Source: Singulisphaera sp. GP187
GTDB lineage: Bacteria; Planctomycetota; Planctomycetia; Gemmatales; Gemmataceae
Assembly: GCA_945905925.1 (NCBI GenBank)
Contig: CAMDQN010000002.1
Span: 55,547 to 119,546 of the forward strand
Reading direction: 5' to 3'
Length of the DNA stretch: 64,000 nt
Shown here: piece after piece, positions 44,907 to 54,036 of the stretch
How the letters are laid out: each line of letters opens with the position of its first letter
How positions within the stretch are numbered: position 1 is the stretch's first letter
Program-made: the position numbers and the translations under genes
Notes under the pieces: generated by a model
Seen by the model: the letters and a program-made list of their open reading frames with translations, nothing else
Told to the model about the DNA's origin: nothing
Database searches by the model: none

Positions 44907-46349
44907 ATGCCCGCCGCGACCGAATACGACCTCATTGTGATCGGCGCCGGACCGGGCGGGGTCGCGGCGGCCGACACCGCGGCGCTGCTCGGCAAGCGGG
45001 TCGCCATCGTCGAGCGCAATGCCGTTGTCGGCGGTGCGGCCGTGAACACCGGCACCATCCCGAGCAAGACGCTCCGCGAGGTCGCACTCGCCATCGCCGG
45101 CGTCAAGGCCCGGCAGCTCATCGGCGTCGATGTGTCCGTCCGCCGCGAAGCCAAGATCGAAGACCTCGTGCGCCACGAACGCGTGGTCACCGCTACTGAA
45201 GCGCACCAGATGCGCACGCTCCTCGACAGGTATGGCGTGACGGTGCATCAAGGCACCGGCCAGTTCCTCGACCCGCACACAGTCCGCGTCACGCGCCCGA
45301 ACCCGCCGGGCGGCACCTTCGACCTACACGCTGAGAAGATCGTCATTGCGATCGGCTCGTGCCCGCTGCGCCCCGCGGTCTTTCCGTTCGAGCACAGCCG
45401 CGTCCATGACTCGGACGAGTTGCTCTACATCACCACTATCCCGCGGTCGCTCGCCGTGATCGGGGCCGGGGTCATCGGCAGCGAGTACGCGTGCATGTTC
45501 GCAGCGCTCGGCGTGCGCGTTCACTTGATCGACGGGCGCAACGTGCTGCTCCCATTCCTCGATCCCGACCTGTCGAAAGCGCTAACTGTGGCGATGGAAC
45601 GCCAAGGGATTGTGTTCCACTGGAATGAGCAGGTGACCGCGTGCAAGGTGCCAAAATCCGGCGAGATCGAACTGACGCTCACATCGGGCGACGAACTCGC
45701 GGTCGGGCACCTGCTCGTGTGCGCCGGACGGACCAGTTACGCGAACCGGCTCGCGCCACAGGCTGCCGGGTTCGGGCTGACGTCGCGTGGCCTCATTCCC
45801 GTGGACGAACACTTCCGCACCACGGTGCCGCACATCTACGCGGTTGGCGACGTGATCGGGTTCCCGGCGCTGGCGAGTACCAGTTCCGAACAGGGCCGGG
45901 TCGCGGCGTGCCACGCGTTCGGGTCCAACGCGAAGGAGGCGCTGGCCCAGTTCCTCCCCGCCGGCATCTACACAATCCCCGAAGTGAGTTCGGTGGGCCT
46001 GACGGAACTGCAAGCGCGAGAAAAAGGTATCCCGGTGGTAGTGGGTCGCGCCGACTACGACCAGAACCCGCGCGGCAAGATCATCGGGGACAAAACCGGG
46101 TTCCTGAAGCTGGTCTTCGAGCGCGACGAGATGAAGTTGCTCGGGGTCCACGTGATCGGCGAACAGGCCACGGAGTTGATTCACGTGGGCCTGACCGCGA
46201 TGATGACGGGTGGCGGTGCGAACCTGTTCCTGGCCACGTGTTTCAACTATCCGACGCTCGGCGATCTGTATAAGTTGGCAACGCACGACGCGATCCTGAA
46301 GCGGTCCGAGTTGCTCGGCAAGGGGCAGGCCGCAATCAGCCGGTGGTGA
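44907..46349 (+). CDS. sthA: Si-specific NAD(P)+ transhydrogenase
   Basis: A 480-residue soluble flavoprotein interconverting NADH and NADPH. FAD motif VIGAGPGGVAAAD; NAD motif VIGAGVIGSEYACMFAALG; C-terminal dimerisation domain with AGIYTIPEVSSVGLTE and GVHVIGEQATELIHVG. At the site where dihydrolipoamide dehydrogenases have the redox disulphide, it reads GGAAVNTGTIPSKTLRE, with both cysteines absent, which is the SthA signature. The ATG has a GGAG site. The downstream small gene begins 25 bases later and may share the transcript. Confidence 0.9.
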   Translation: MPAATEYDLIVIGAGPGGVAAADTAALLGKRVAIVERNAVVGGAAVNTGTIPSKTLREVALAIAGVKARQLIGVDVSVRREAKIEDLVRHERVVTATEAHQMRTLLDRYGVTVHQGTGQFLDPHTVRVTRPNPPGGTFDLHAEKIVIAIGSCPLRPAVFPFEHSRVHDSDELLYITTIPRSLAVIGAGVIGSEYACMFAALGVRVHLIDGRNVLLPFLDPDLSKALTVAMERQGIVFHWNEQVTACKVPKSGEIELTLTSGDELAVGHLLVCAGRTSYANRLAPQAAGFGLTSRGLIPVDEHFRTTVPHIYAVGDVIGFPALASTSSEQGRVAACHAFGSNAKEALAQFLPAGIYTIPEVSSVGLTELQAREKGIPVVVGRADYDQNPRGKIIGDKTGFLKLVFERDEMKLLGVHVIGEQATELIHVGLTAMMTGGGANLFLATCFNYPTLGDLYKLATHDAILKRSELLGKGQAAISRW

Positions 46350-46373
46350 TTCGGCTCATAAAGGAGACCGCAC

Positions 46374-46787
46374 ATGACCGACGACGCCCGCGAAGAAGCG
46401 GAACGGTTCCGCTGGATCGAGAGCGAGAAGGCGGGCCACGACCTGGGCGATGAGGCCATCCGGCAGTGGGTCGGCCGCCACTGGCACGCGTTCGTCCGGG
46501 GTCGTGCGATCGAACACCTGAGCGGCAGGCGGTTCTGGCTCGAAATGCCGCGTGCGGACTTCGGCGTACTGGTGCGAGAGTTCCCCGACCTACAGGAATT
46601 GGTGCGCGAGATCGCGACGCTGCTTGTGGCCGGGGCCGACAACCTGAAGATCCTCCAGTGGGCGACTGACGCCGCGGTGCCGATGGACGACGTGTGTAAC
46701 GTGCTCCAGCGGATCGACATCAACGGCTTGCGTGGACGGTTCCCGCCCCCGGACGACGCCGACGCGCCGCACATCGTCCACGGCTGA
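46374..46787 (+). CDS. conserved hypothetical protein
   Basis: A 137-residue soluble protein with an AAAGGAG site, 24 bases after sthA. It is rich in Arg, Glu and Trp (ERFRWIESEKAGHDLGDEAI, QWVGRHWHAFVRGRAIEHL) and ends with an acidic Pro-rich tail. The first part resembles short helical segments used as add-ons in planctomycete regulators, but I cannot name the family. Probably co-transcribed with sthA. No membrane segment. Confidence 0.6.
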   Translation: MTDDAREEAERFRWIESEKAGHDLGDEAIRQWVGRHWHAFVRGRAIEHLSGRRFWLEMPRADFGVLVREFPDLQELVREIATLLVAGADNLKILQWATDAAVPMDDVCNVLQRIDINGLRGRFPPPDDADAPHIVHG

Positions 46788-46867
46788 CGCGCGACCGTGC
46801 GAATCGCCGTCGTCGATCCCCCGCATTCGCTCCCATCCTCGCCTTGACTCAATTCCACACAGTGCCT

Positions 46868-47752
46868 ATGTCCACCGATCGTGTCCCGGTTCACGTGAGC
46901 GTGCTACCGGCCGAAACACTCAGCCTGCTCGACCCGAAGGCGGGCGAAACATGGGTCGATTGCACCGTCGGCGGCGGCGGACACACGCGAATGTTCGCGG
47001 AGCGTGTCGGCCCAAACGGGCGCGTGATCGGGCTGGATCAAGACCCGACCATGCTCGAAATGGCACGCCAGAGAGTGGCCGGACTGACGGTCGAACTGGT
47101 TCACGCGAATTTCGACCAGTTAAGTGAGGTGCTGACCGCACGCGGCATCGACAGCGTGGACGGCGTGTTCGCGGACCTGGGATTCAGTTCCGATCAAATG
47201 AGCGAGAAGGCGCGCGGGCTAAGTTTCCGCGACGACGGCCCGCTTGACATGCGGTTGGACCCAACCACGGGCGAGACGGCCGCAGACATGGTGAACACGA
47301 TGAGCGAGGCCGGACTCGCAGATGTGTTCTGGGAGTTCGGCGAAGAGCGACGCAGCCGGAGGGTGGCACAGCGGATCGTTGCACGCCGCGAGGAGAAGCC
47401 GTTCGCGACCACCGCGGACCTTGCAAATGTCGTGCGGAGTTGCGTGCCACGATCCGGTAGCATCGACCCCGCGACGCGCGTGTTCCAGGCGCTGCGCATT
47501 GCGGTGAACGACGAACTTGGTTCCCTCGACCGCCTGCTCGCGATGCTGCCGCGGGTGGTGAAGCTGGGCGGGCGGGCGGGAATCATTAGCTTCCACTCAC
47601 TCGAAGACCGGCGCGCGAAACAAGCGTTCCGCGCCGTGGGGCTGTGGCAACCGGTGACGAAAAAGCCGGTCGAGGCGAGCGACGAAGAAACGGCCCGCAA
47701 CCCGCGCGCACGGAGCGCCAAGTTGAGGGTCGCTCGGAGAATTGCAAATTGA
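46868..47752 (+). CDS. rsmH: 16S rRNA m4C1402 methyltransferase RsmH
   Basis: A 294-residue RsmH (MraW) that methylates C1402 of 16S rRNA. The SAM loop is VDCTVGGGGHTRMFAER, then GLDQDPTML, FADLGFSSDQM and DGPLDMRLDPTTGETAADM, and the C-terminal GRAGIISFHSLEDRRAKQAF. Complete. In most bacteria it opens the division and cell-wall cluster with mraZ upstream and ftsL downstream. Here neither is present; the following gene is a Pro-rich LysM-like membrane protein. The ATG at 46868 is family-like; TTG 46844 is possible. Confidence 0.95.
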   Translation: MSTDRVPVHVSVLPAETLSLLDPKAGETWVDCTVGGGGHTRMFAERVGPNGRVIGLDQDPTMLEMARQRVAGLTVELVHANFDQLSEVLTARGIDSVDGVFADLGFSSDQMSEKARGLSFRDDGPLDMRLDPTTGETAADMVNTMSEAGLADVFWEFGEERRSRRVAQRIVARREEKPFATTADLANVVRSCVPRSGSIDPATRVFQALRIAVNDELGSLDRLLAMLPRVVKLGGRAGIISFHSLEDRRAKQAFRAVGLWQPVTKKPVEASDEETARNPRARSAKLRVARRIAN

Positions 47753-47818
47753 TGATTGAGGCGCATTGGGTGCTTCGTCAATCGCAAATCTCCAATCGAA
47801 CACACTAAGAGGTCACGG

Positions 47819-49321
47819 ATGACCGAACCCATCGCCGTTGACACGCCGGCCAAGCCGTCGTTCTCCCGTACCGGTCCGGGCGCTGCGCCCGTGTCGGTAT
47901 CCCTGCCCGCGCCGACACCCGCACCCGCTCCAAAAGTCGAGGCCGCGTCCAAACCAACGGTCGCGGACGCAACCGGAGTGCCGCCAGTCGTCGCGCCAGC
48001 GGCCACCGGTTTGTTCGCGCGCTTCACCAAGAAGCAACTCGCCCTCGGCGCGACAGCCGCTTTCAGCCTGTTCACCGGCATCGGCACGATGCGCATGATG
48101 TTCCCCGCGAAGGACGATGCGAACCCGTCCGTCCCGGTCGCGGCTGCGGTCGATGACAAGGTGAAACTCAACCCGCCCGCGGCACTCGTGAAGGCGCCAG
48201 CCATTGAGGTGGAATCACCTCGCGAGTCGCTCGGCACGCTCCCGCTGCTGCCCACGGTTCCGGCCGCGCCTGTTGGCGGACCACCAACCACACTCAAACC
48301 AACCGGCATCAGCCCGCTTCCGCCACTCGCACCGCCAACAATTGGTGTGGACGCCCGACCGCCCGCGTTGCCTACGCTCCCCGACTTCATCGTGCCGCCT
48401 CCGCCTACCGGTCTCGTGCCGATTGGGGGCGCGTCCCCCACGATTCCGCCCGCGCCGACACCGCCCGCACCGGCTGTCGGCCTTCCGCCTCTGCCCGCAG
48501 TCCCGCCGCCAACCGGACTTGCGCCGCCGAGCGTCATTCCACCCAAGCCCGAGTTACCCGCGCTTCCGCTACCGGGCGGGGTCGTTCCGCCACCATCGGG
48601 CGACCTCATCCCGAAACCGCTCGCGCCCGTCGTGCTACCCGACCCCACACCGAAGTTGCCACTCCCCGAAGTGAAACTGCCCGCCGCCTTCGACCCGAAG
48701 CCACCCGTCGGTGTTGTCCCGCCAAGCATGTTCCCGGTGGACGTGAACCCAAAGCCAGAAGTGAAGTTCCCACCACCGGCGTTCGACCCGCCCACGCTCG
48801 GAATGCCCCCCGGGTTCACGAAGCCGGCGGGGGCGTCGGAGGTGAAGCCGATCGTGCCCGAGTTCGCCCCGAAAACGACGTTCGATGTGGACGTCCACGA
48901 CCCGAAAGCGGGCGACACCTACGAAACGATCAGCCTGGAGTTCTACAACGACCGCCGGTTCGCCGCGGCGCTGCGGGCGTTCAACCAGAACGCCGTGATC
49001 CAGGGTGGGCGCTTCGTCAACGTGCCACCGATTCACGCACTGAAGCGGCAATTCCCGGCGCAAACCGGTGGGACCGTGGTTCCGGTCGGCGAGTCCGGGG
49101 TCGTCCCGCCCGCGACGTCGGTCAGACCGGACTGGGGCGCCGCGCCGAAACCGTCGACGCGCAACACCTTCACCGTGCCGCAAGGCGGAATGACGCTGCC
49201 CCAGGTCGCGAAGCAGGCGCTCGGCAACGAGCAGCGCTGGCGGGACATCTACGAACTGAACCCGTGGGTGACGAAGCCCTCCGAACCGCTGCCCGCAGGC
49301 ACCGAGTTGAAGTTGCCGTAA
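47819..49321 (+). CDS. Pro-rich membrane protein with LysM-like end
   Basis: A 500-residue protein. A Pro/Ala-rich cytoplasmic-side stretch precedes a single membrane segment near residues 68-92 (KKQLALGATAAFSLFTGIGT), followed by about 270 residues very rich in proline (for example PPPTGLVPIGGASPTIPPAP), which should span the periplasm. Two LysM-like modules close it: a DVDVHDPKAGDTYETISLEF segment and NTFTVPQGGMTLPQVAKQAL with DIYELNPWV. This layout suits anchoring to the cell wall or envelope. It occupies the ftsL position downstream of rsmH. Start ATG 47819. Confidence 0.7.
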   Translation: MTEPIAVDTPAKPSFSRTGPGAAPVSVSLPAPTPAPAPKVEAASKPTVADATGVPPVVAPAATGLFARFTKKQLALGATAAFSLFTGIGTMRMMFPAKDDANPSVPVAAAVDDKVKLNPPAALVKAPAIEVESPRESLGTLPLLPTVPAAPVGGPPTTLKPTGISPLPPLAPPTIGVDARPPALPTLPDFIVPPPPTGLVPIGGASPTIPPAPTPPAPAVGLPPLPAVPPPTGLAPPSVIPPKPELPALPLPGGVVPPPSGDLIPKPLAPVVLPDPTPKLPLPEVKLPAAFDPKPPVGVVPPSMFPVDVNPKPEVKFPPPAFDPPTLGMPPGFTKPAGASEVKPIVPEFAPKTTFDVDVHDPKAGDTYETISLEFYNDRRFAAALRAFNQNAVIQGGRFVNVPPIHALKRQFPAQTGGTVVPVGESGVVPPATSVRPDWGAAPKPSTRNTFTVPQGGMTLPQVAKQALGNEQRWRDIYELNPWVTKPSEPLPAGTELKLP

Positions 49322-49427
49322 CTTCGTGGGGCAAATGGCCCCCGCCGAGGGTGCGCGGTATAGTGTCGCGAAACGAAGTGCCGGCTGTTGGCAACCGGCA
49401 CGAAGCGCACTTACCGGATTTCACAAG

Positions 49428-49787
49428 ATGAAACGATTCGTTGCCTTTGGGCTTGTGGGTGTTTTGCTCCTCTGCGCGACCGGCTGCGGCGGCCCCGACG
49501 CGCTGATGAAAGAGTTCATCGTTAATCTCAACGTGTACGCCGAAACACTTGAAAAGAAGGAATCGCGCGAGAAGCAAGCCGGGGCGCTCGAACGGATCAA
49601 GACGACGATTGAAAAGATGGACAAGCTCAAACTGAGCAAAGACGAGCAGGACAAGTTGCTCGCGAAGTACGACGCGGAGTTCAAACGGGCGAAAGAACGG
49701 ATCGAGGCCGCGCAAAAGACCCTGGTGATGGAAGGCGGCACCGCCCCGGACACACCAGACCTCTTCGGCGGCTTCAAGGCGAAGTGA
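49428..49787 (+). CDS. small helical lipoprotein
   Basis: A 119-residue lipoprotein with the lipobox CATGC (modified Cys20). The mature protein is a charged helical hairpin, rich in Lys and Glu (LEKKESREKQAGALERIKTT, KAKERIEAAQK region), probably a coiled coil. The frame reaches back to 49326 but the ATG at 49428 gives the clean signal peptide. It follows the LysM-like gene after 106 bases, suggesting an envelope role. I cannot name the family. Confidence 0.68.
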   Translation: MKRFVAFGLVGVLLLCATGCGGPDALMKEFIVNLNVYAETLEKKESREKQAGALERIKTTIEKMDKLKLSKDEQDKLLAKYDAEFKRAKERIEAAQKTLVMEGGTAPDTPDLFGGFKAK

Positions 49788-49794
49788 TTCCGCC

Positions 49795-49868
49795 TGGTAT
49801 AGCGTAGGCCCCGGATGGGCCGTCTTGCCACAAGACAAGACGGCCCATCCGGGGCCTACGCTATGCCA
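49795..49868. repeat. 33-base inverted repeat
   Basis: Arms 49795-49827 and 49836-49868 match with one mismatch (ATAGCGTAGGCCCCGGATGG and complement). It lies between the lipoprotein and the convergent gyrB and probably terminates both. ATAGCGTAGG...CC is a variant of the TTTAGCGT class. Confidence 0.85.
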
Positions 49869-49875
49869 GAGCCAT

Positions 49876-52317
49876 TTACGCCCCGTAGTCGATGTCCTCG
49901 ACGCTCTTGAGCGTGTTGTTGAAGATGAACGCGCGGCGGTCTTGCACTTCCTTACCCATCAGCGTGCGGAACATCTCCTCCGCCTTGAACGCATCGTTGA
50001 GCGTCACGCGGAGCAGCGTGCGGTGCTGCGGGTCGAGTGTTGTCGCCCAAAGTTCTTCTGGGTCCATTTCGCCCAGCCCCTTGAACCGCGTCACGGCCAT
50101 GCCCTTCTCGCCGAGCCTGCGGACCTCGGTCACTAACTCGCGGAGGCTCACGAGGTTCTTCGTGTGGCTCTCGTGTTCGAGGGTATAGCGCACCGGCGGC
50201 TCGCGCCCGGCGATCCTCTGAAGCGGGATCATGTCGCTCGTGTCGAACCCGGTGCTCTTCATCTTCGCGAGCGCGCGGTTGAGCGCCTTCAGGTCGTGCC
50301 ACTCGTCGAGCGTGTAGTCCTCGCCGATCACTGGCTCGCGCTTGAGTTGCTCGGTGAGTTCCGCCTTGTAAGCGGCAACGTCCTCGGCCGTGCGGAACCA
50401 GTGTTCCTTGTTCTTCGCGCGCTCGGAAACGTGGTACGCCGGGAACGCACCGTCCACCGCGCGCGGCAGGAGTTCGTCGAGTGTCCGACCGCGGCGCTCC
50501 AGGCCCACCACGGCGGTTTCCGCTTCCGCGAGCGCCGGAAGCAACTTCGTGAGGTCGTCGCCGGTTACAGTGCGCGCCGGCTGGTCCGGCTTGGTTACGT
50601 GCAACGTCGTCGCCTTCAGTCCGCGACTCGTCAGTTCAACGACCATCTCTTCGCGGGTCTGGACGAATCGCGTGTCTTTCTTCTGCGTCACCTTGAACAA
50701 CGGTGGGCGCGCAACGAACACGTGCCCGGCTTCGATCAGCTTCCGCATCTGGCGGAAGAAGAACGTGAGTAGCAGCGTGCGGATGTGCTGGCCGTCCACG
50801 TCGGCATCGGTGAGGATGATGATCTTCCCGTAGCGAACCTTGCTCACGTCCTCGACGTTGTTGATGTCCACACCCACAGCCGCAATGAGCGCGGAGATTT
50901 CGTTGTTCTCCAAGAGTTTCTCGTCGCGTGCCTTCTCGACGTTGAGTACCTTGCCCTTGAGCGGCAGAATCGCCTGGTACTGCCGGTTCCGCCCGCTCTC
51001 GGCGCTGCCGCCGGCGGAGTCGCCTTCGACCAGGAACAACTCGCTGTGTTCGCGCTCGCGGCTGGTGCAGTCGTACAGTTTGCCCGGCAGCCCGCCGCCG
51101 CTGAGCAGGTTCTTGCGGTCCTTGAGTACGGCACGGGCCTTCGCCGCGGCGAGCCGCAGTTCGGCTGTCAGCGACACCTTCTTGCAGATCTTCTCCGCAT
51201 CCTTCGGATGCTTTTCGAGGTACTCCGACAGCGTCTCGTACATAACGCTGTTGACGAGCCCTTCCACGTCCGGCGTTGTCAACTTCACCTTTGTCTGCGA
51301 CTCGAAACTCGGGTCCGGGTGGCTGATGCTGATGACCGCGGTCAGCCCTTCACGGAAGTCGTCGCCGCGGATGTCCAAATCCTTGAACAAGTTCTCCTTC
51401 TTGCCGTAAGCGTTGATGGCCTTCGTCAGCCCGGAGCGAAAGCCGCTGAGGTGCGTGCCGCCGTCCTTGTTGTAGGCGTTGTTGGTAAAGCACATCTCCA
51501 ACTTGCGGTCGTCGGCGATGTACTGCATGCACACCTCGACCGTCACACCATCCACCTGCTTGTTGACGTAGATGGCCGGGTGATGAACGGGTTGCTCGCC
51601 GGTGTTCAAGAAGGTGACGTACTCGACGATGCCGAGGTCGGACGCGAACGTATCGGAGCGGCCGTCGCGTTCGTCCTTGATGGTGAGCGTGAGTCCGCGG
51701 TTGAGGTACGCGATCTGCTGGAACCGGGTGGCGAGCTTTTCGTAATCGAACTTGTGCGTGCCGAAGATTTCGGCGTCCGGCATGAACCGAATCGTGGTGC
51801 CGGTTTGCCCCGCGGGTGCGAGGCCGAGATCTTGCAACTTGCCGTCCGTGGCGTATCCGCGTGCGAAGTCCATCTTGTAGACGCGGCCATCGCGGCGCAC
51901 CTCGGCTTCGCACCACTCGGAGAGCGCGTTCATGGCTTTCGCGCCCATGCCGTGCAGACCAGCCGACACGCGATACGCGGCGTTATCGAACTTGCCGCTC
52001 GTGCCCGCGATCGTGAGCGCCTCTTCGAGCGTGGACTTGCCCGTGTCGGCCTTCACGCCCACGGGAATACCACGGCCGTCGTCGGTAACGGAGACGGCCC
52101 CGTTCACGTCGATTACCGTGGTAATGTTCTTGCAGTATCCAACGAGTGCCTCATCGACGGAGTTGTAAACGATTTCGTAGACGAGGTGGTGCAGTCCTTC
52201 CACGTCGGTATTGCCGACGTACATGCCGGGGTTCTGTCGGATGTGGGCGGCATCCTTCAGCGTCTTCATGTGGTCTTCGGTGTACTGACCAACTGCCGGT
52301 GTCGTCACGGTGCTCAT
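49876..52317 (-). CDS. gyrB: DNA gyrase subunit B
   Basis: An 813-residue GyrB providing the ATPase for supercoiling. GHKL motifs: DEALVGYC, DDGRGIPVG and GLHGMGAKAMNAL; transducer region; TOPRIM with LFLVEGDSAGGSAESG and ILTDADVDGQHIRTLLL; C-terminal FKGLGEMDPEELWATTLDP. An insertion of about 170 residues in the TOPRIM region matches the longer type of GyrB. The ATG at 52317 was chosen for its GAGGAAACC site; a TTG at 52338 is also in frame. Order dnaA-dnaN-DciA-like-gyrB follows the conserved arrangement near oriC. Confidence 0.94.
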   Translation of the reverse strand: MSTVTTPAVGQYTEDHMKTLKDAAHIRQNPGMYVGNTDVEGLHHLVYEIVYNSVDEALVGYCKNITTVIDVNGAVSVTDDGRGIPVGVKADTGKSTLEEALTIAGTSGKFDNAAYRVSAGLHGMGAKAMNALSEWCEAEVRRDGRVYKMDFARGYATDGKLQDLGLAPAGQTGTTIRFMPDAEIFGTHKFDYEKLATRFQQIAYLNRGLTLTIKDERDGRSDTFASDLGIVEYVTFLNTGEQPVHHPAIYVNKQVDGVTVEVCMQYIADDRKLEMCFTNNAYNKDGGTHLSGFRSGLTKAINAYGKKENLFKDLDIRGDDFREGLTAVISISHPDPSFESQTKVKLTTPDVEGLVNSVMYETLSEYLEKHPKDAEKICKKVSLTAELRLAAAKARAVLKDRKNLLSGGGLPGKLYDCTSREREHSELFLVEGDSAGGSAESGRNRQYQAILPLKGKVLNVEKARDEKLLENNEISALIAAVGVDINNVEDVSKVRYGKIIILTDADVDGQHIRTLLLTFFFRQMRKLIEAGHVFVARPPLFKVTQKKDTRFVQTREEMVVELTSRGLKATTLHVTKPDQPARTVTGDDLTKLLPALAEAETAVVGLERRGRTLDELLPRAVDGAFPAYHVSERAKNKEHWFRTAEDVAAYKAELTEQLKREPVIGEDYTLDEWHDLKALNRALAKMKSTGFDTSDMIPLQRIAGREPPVRYTLEHESHTKNLVSLRELVTEVRRLGEKGMAVTRFKGLGEMDPEELWATTLDPQHRTLLRVTLNDAFKAEEMFRTLMGKEVQDRRAFIFNNTLKSVEDIDYGA

Positions 52318-52399
52318 CGTGTTGGTTTCCTCGTTCAAAGAAAACTAGGGGCTTGCGCCCACTGGCTACAAGACAGTCGCCATTCCAAGGCTAAAAGAC

Positions 52400-52711
52400 T
52401 TACCACGCGGCGGCGCGGAACTTCAGGTCGGTGAGCGTGACGCCGGGTATCGCGGCGCGGAGTTTCGCAAGCAGGCCGCGCTTGTGGAACTGTGTCAACT
52501 CTGACATCAGCACCGCGTTCCGCACCGCGATCTCCATCACGCCTCGCCGCATCCCCAGCACTTGCGTGTCCTTCAATAACTCTTCGCCCGCGACGCCCGC
52601 CCACGCCAATTCGAGCCGCAATCGGTCGTTCTTGCGACCCCATCCGCGGGACGTGAACAACTTACCGAGGATGTCGGCGATGTTCTCCGGACCTCGATTC
52701 TCATTCGCCAT
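52400..52711 (-). CDS. DUF721/DciA-like protein
   Basis: A 103-residue DUF721 protein related to DciA, the helicase-loading factor found in bacteria without DnaC or DnaI. It has LFTSRGWGRKNDRLRLELAW near the start and the beta-rich EELLKDTQVLGMRRGVMEIA with VRNAVLMSELTQFHK. It lies between dnaN and gyrB, the same place as dciA/recF-linked genes in other bacteria, which supports a replication role. recF itself is absent between dnaN and gyrB. ATG 52711; GTG 52723 is an alternative. Confidence 0.75.
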   Translation of the reverse strand: MANENRGPENIADILGKLFTSRGWGRKNDRLRLELAWAGVAGEELLKDTQVLGMRRGVMEIAVRNAVLMSELTQFHKRGLLAKLRAAIPGVTLTDLKFRAAAW

Positions 52712-52734
52712 GAGGGTTAGCACTTAGTGTTCGT

Positions 52735-52842
52735 TTAGCCGCGACCCGTAGTCCGCGGAGGGGAGCGCGCCAGCGAAACAATTCAATGCGCCTGTGCGCT
52801 GAGGTTGCGCGCTCCCCTCCGCGGACTACGGGTCGCGGCTAA
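52735..52842. repeat. perfect 36-base inverted repeat
   Basis: Arms 52735-52770 and 52807-52842 are perfect reverse complements (TTAGCCGCGACCCGTAGTCC and on). It separates the DciA-like gene from dnaN inside the apparent operon. The start TTAGCCGCGACCCG resembles the TTTAGCGTTCGACCCG class. Confidence 0.9.
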
Positions 52843-52854
52843 CCAACAGCCCAC

Positions 52855-53982
52855 TCAACCAGTCAGCGGCATCACGAGATACGTGTAGTCCTCACCACAA
52901 TGGAACAGCGCCGCACGCAGACCGGTGGACATCTCAAGCATCACCGTCGGCTCGTTCTCGATCGCCCGGAGAAACTCGACCAAGTACGATGGATCAAACG
53001 CGATCTCCGTCTTCGGCCCGTGGTACTCCGGCAGTTCGAGCGTCACTTCGCTCGCACCGGTCTTCGCGCCGCGGGCCTTCATCGTGACACCGCCCACGTC
53101 GAACGTCATGTCCACGCGCATACTCTCGTCGTCCGTCATAATGGCCGCTTGCCTGACGCGCGAGAGGAACCCGGCAACGGGCAGCGGCACCTTCTGCGTC
53201 GCTTCCTTGCGTGTCTTCGCGATGATCTCGCGGTACGGCGGGAACTTCCCCTGCACCAGCGACGTGTAAATCATCGCGCGCTCGGTCTGGAACAGCGCGT
53301 CGTTGGTCCGCAGTCCGACCCGGACCAGTTCGTTGTCGTCGGTCAAATTGCGTTCCAGTAGCCCAACGGCCTTCAGCGGGACGAGGTGAACCGCCTTCAC
53401 GTTGTCCGCAACGCCGTACACGCTCGCCGGCCCCTGACACACCGCGAGCCGCTTCGTGTCGGTCGTGACGAGGTGGGCGCCGTTGCCGTCTGCTTCCCAC
53501 AGCACGCCTGTCAGGGAGAACTTCGCGGTGGTATCCTTCTTGTCGGCCGAGAACGCGGTGCGGCGGATCATCGTTCGCAGCGTGCCGGCCGTTACTTCGT
53601 GATAACGCCCGCCGTCGTCGAACGCCGGGATGTCCGGGAACTCGTTGACATTCATACTCGGCATCTCGAACCGCCCGCCGCTCGTCTTCGCGACGATCGC
53701 CTCATTGCCTGCGTCTAAACTGATGTCGGGGTCGTTGCTCTCGCGGAGGATCTTCTCCAGTTCGGTGACGGGCAAAATACACGACCCGGCCCGAACCACG
53801 GTGATGCCGCGTAGTTCGTAGCGGATACCGACTTCCATGTCGTAAGCAACGAGCGTGAGTGCGTCGTCTTGAGCCACCGCCTTGATGTTGCTCAACACTG
53901 GTTTCGTTGTGCGAGCCGCAACCGCCGCTTTCACGTTCTGGCACGCAGTGAGTAGGCTGTCTCTCTGACACGTCACCTTCAT
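52855..53982 (-). CDS. dnaN: DNA polymerase III beta clamp
   Basis: A 375-residue sliding clamp. The N-terminal MKVTCQRDSLLTACQNVKAA, central VPLKAVGLLERNL and C-terminal domain ending EDYTYLVMPLTG (family usually ends V-M-P-[MV]-R-L) are all present. Three clamp domains at normal length. A GGAGG site precedes the ATG at 53982. The gap to the dnaA stop contains the candidate origin. Its transcription must start in or cross that region. Confidence 0.95.
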   Translation of the reverse strand: MKVTCQRDSLLTACQNVKAAVAARTTKPVLSNIKAVAQDDALTLVAYDMEVGIRYELRGITVVRAGSCILPVTELEKILRESNDPDISLDAGNEAIVAKTSGGRFEMPSMNVNEFPDIPAFDDGGRYHEVTAGTLRTMIRRTAFSADKKDTTAKFSLTGVLWEADGNGAHLVTTDTKRLAVCQGPASVYGVADNVKAVHLVPLKAVGLLERNLTDDNELVRVGLRTNDALFQTERAMIYTSLVQGKFPPYREIIAKTRKEATQKVPLPVAGFLSRVRQAAIMTDDESMRVDMTFDVGGVTMKARGAKTGASEVTLELPEYHGPKTEIAFDPSYLVEFLRAIENEPTVMLEMSTGLRAALFHCGEDYTYLVMPLTG

Positions 53983-54036
53983 GGCGAATCCTCCTCCCCT
54001 TCCTGGGGTTTTGGGCTTTGGGTCGGGTGTCTTCCA

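Noticed and set aside
50785..52434. 549-codon open frame antisense to gyrB
   Set aside because: Same shadow effect; the opposite strand has a complete GyrB with all motifs.
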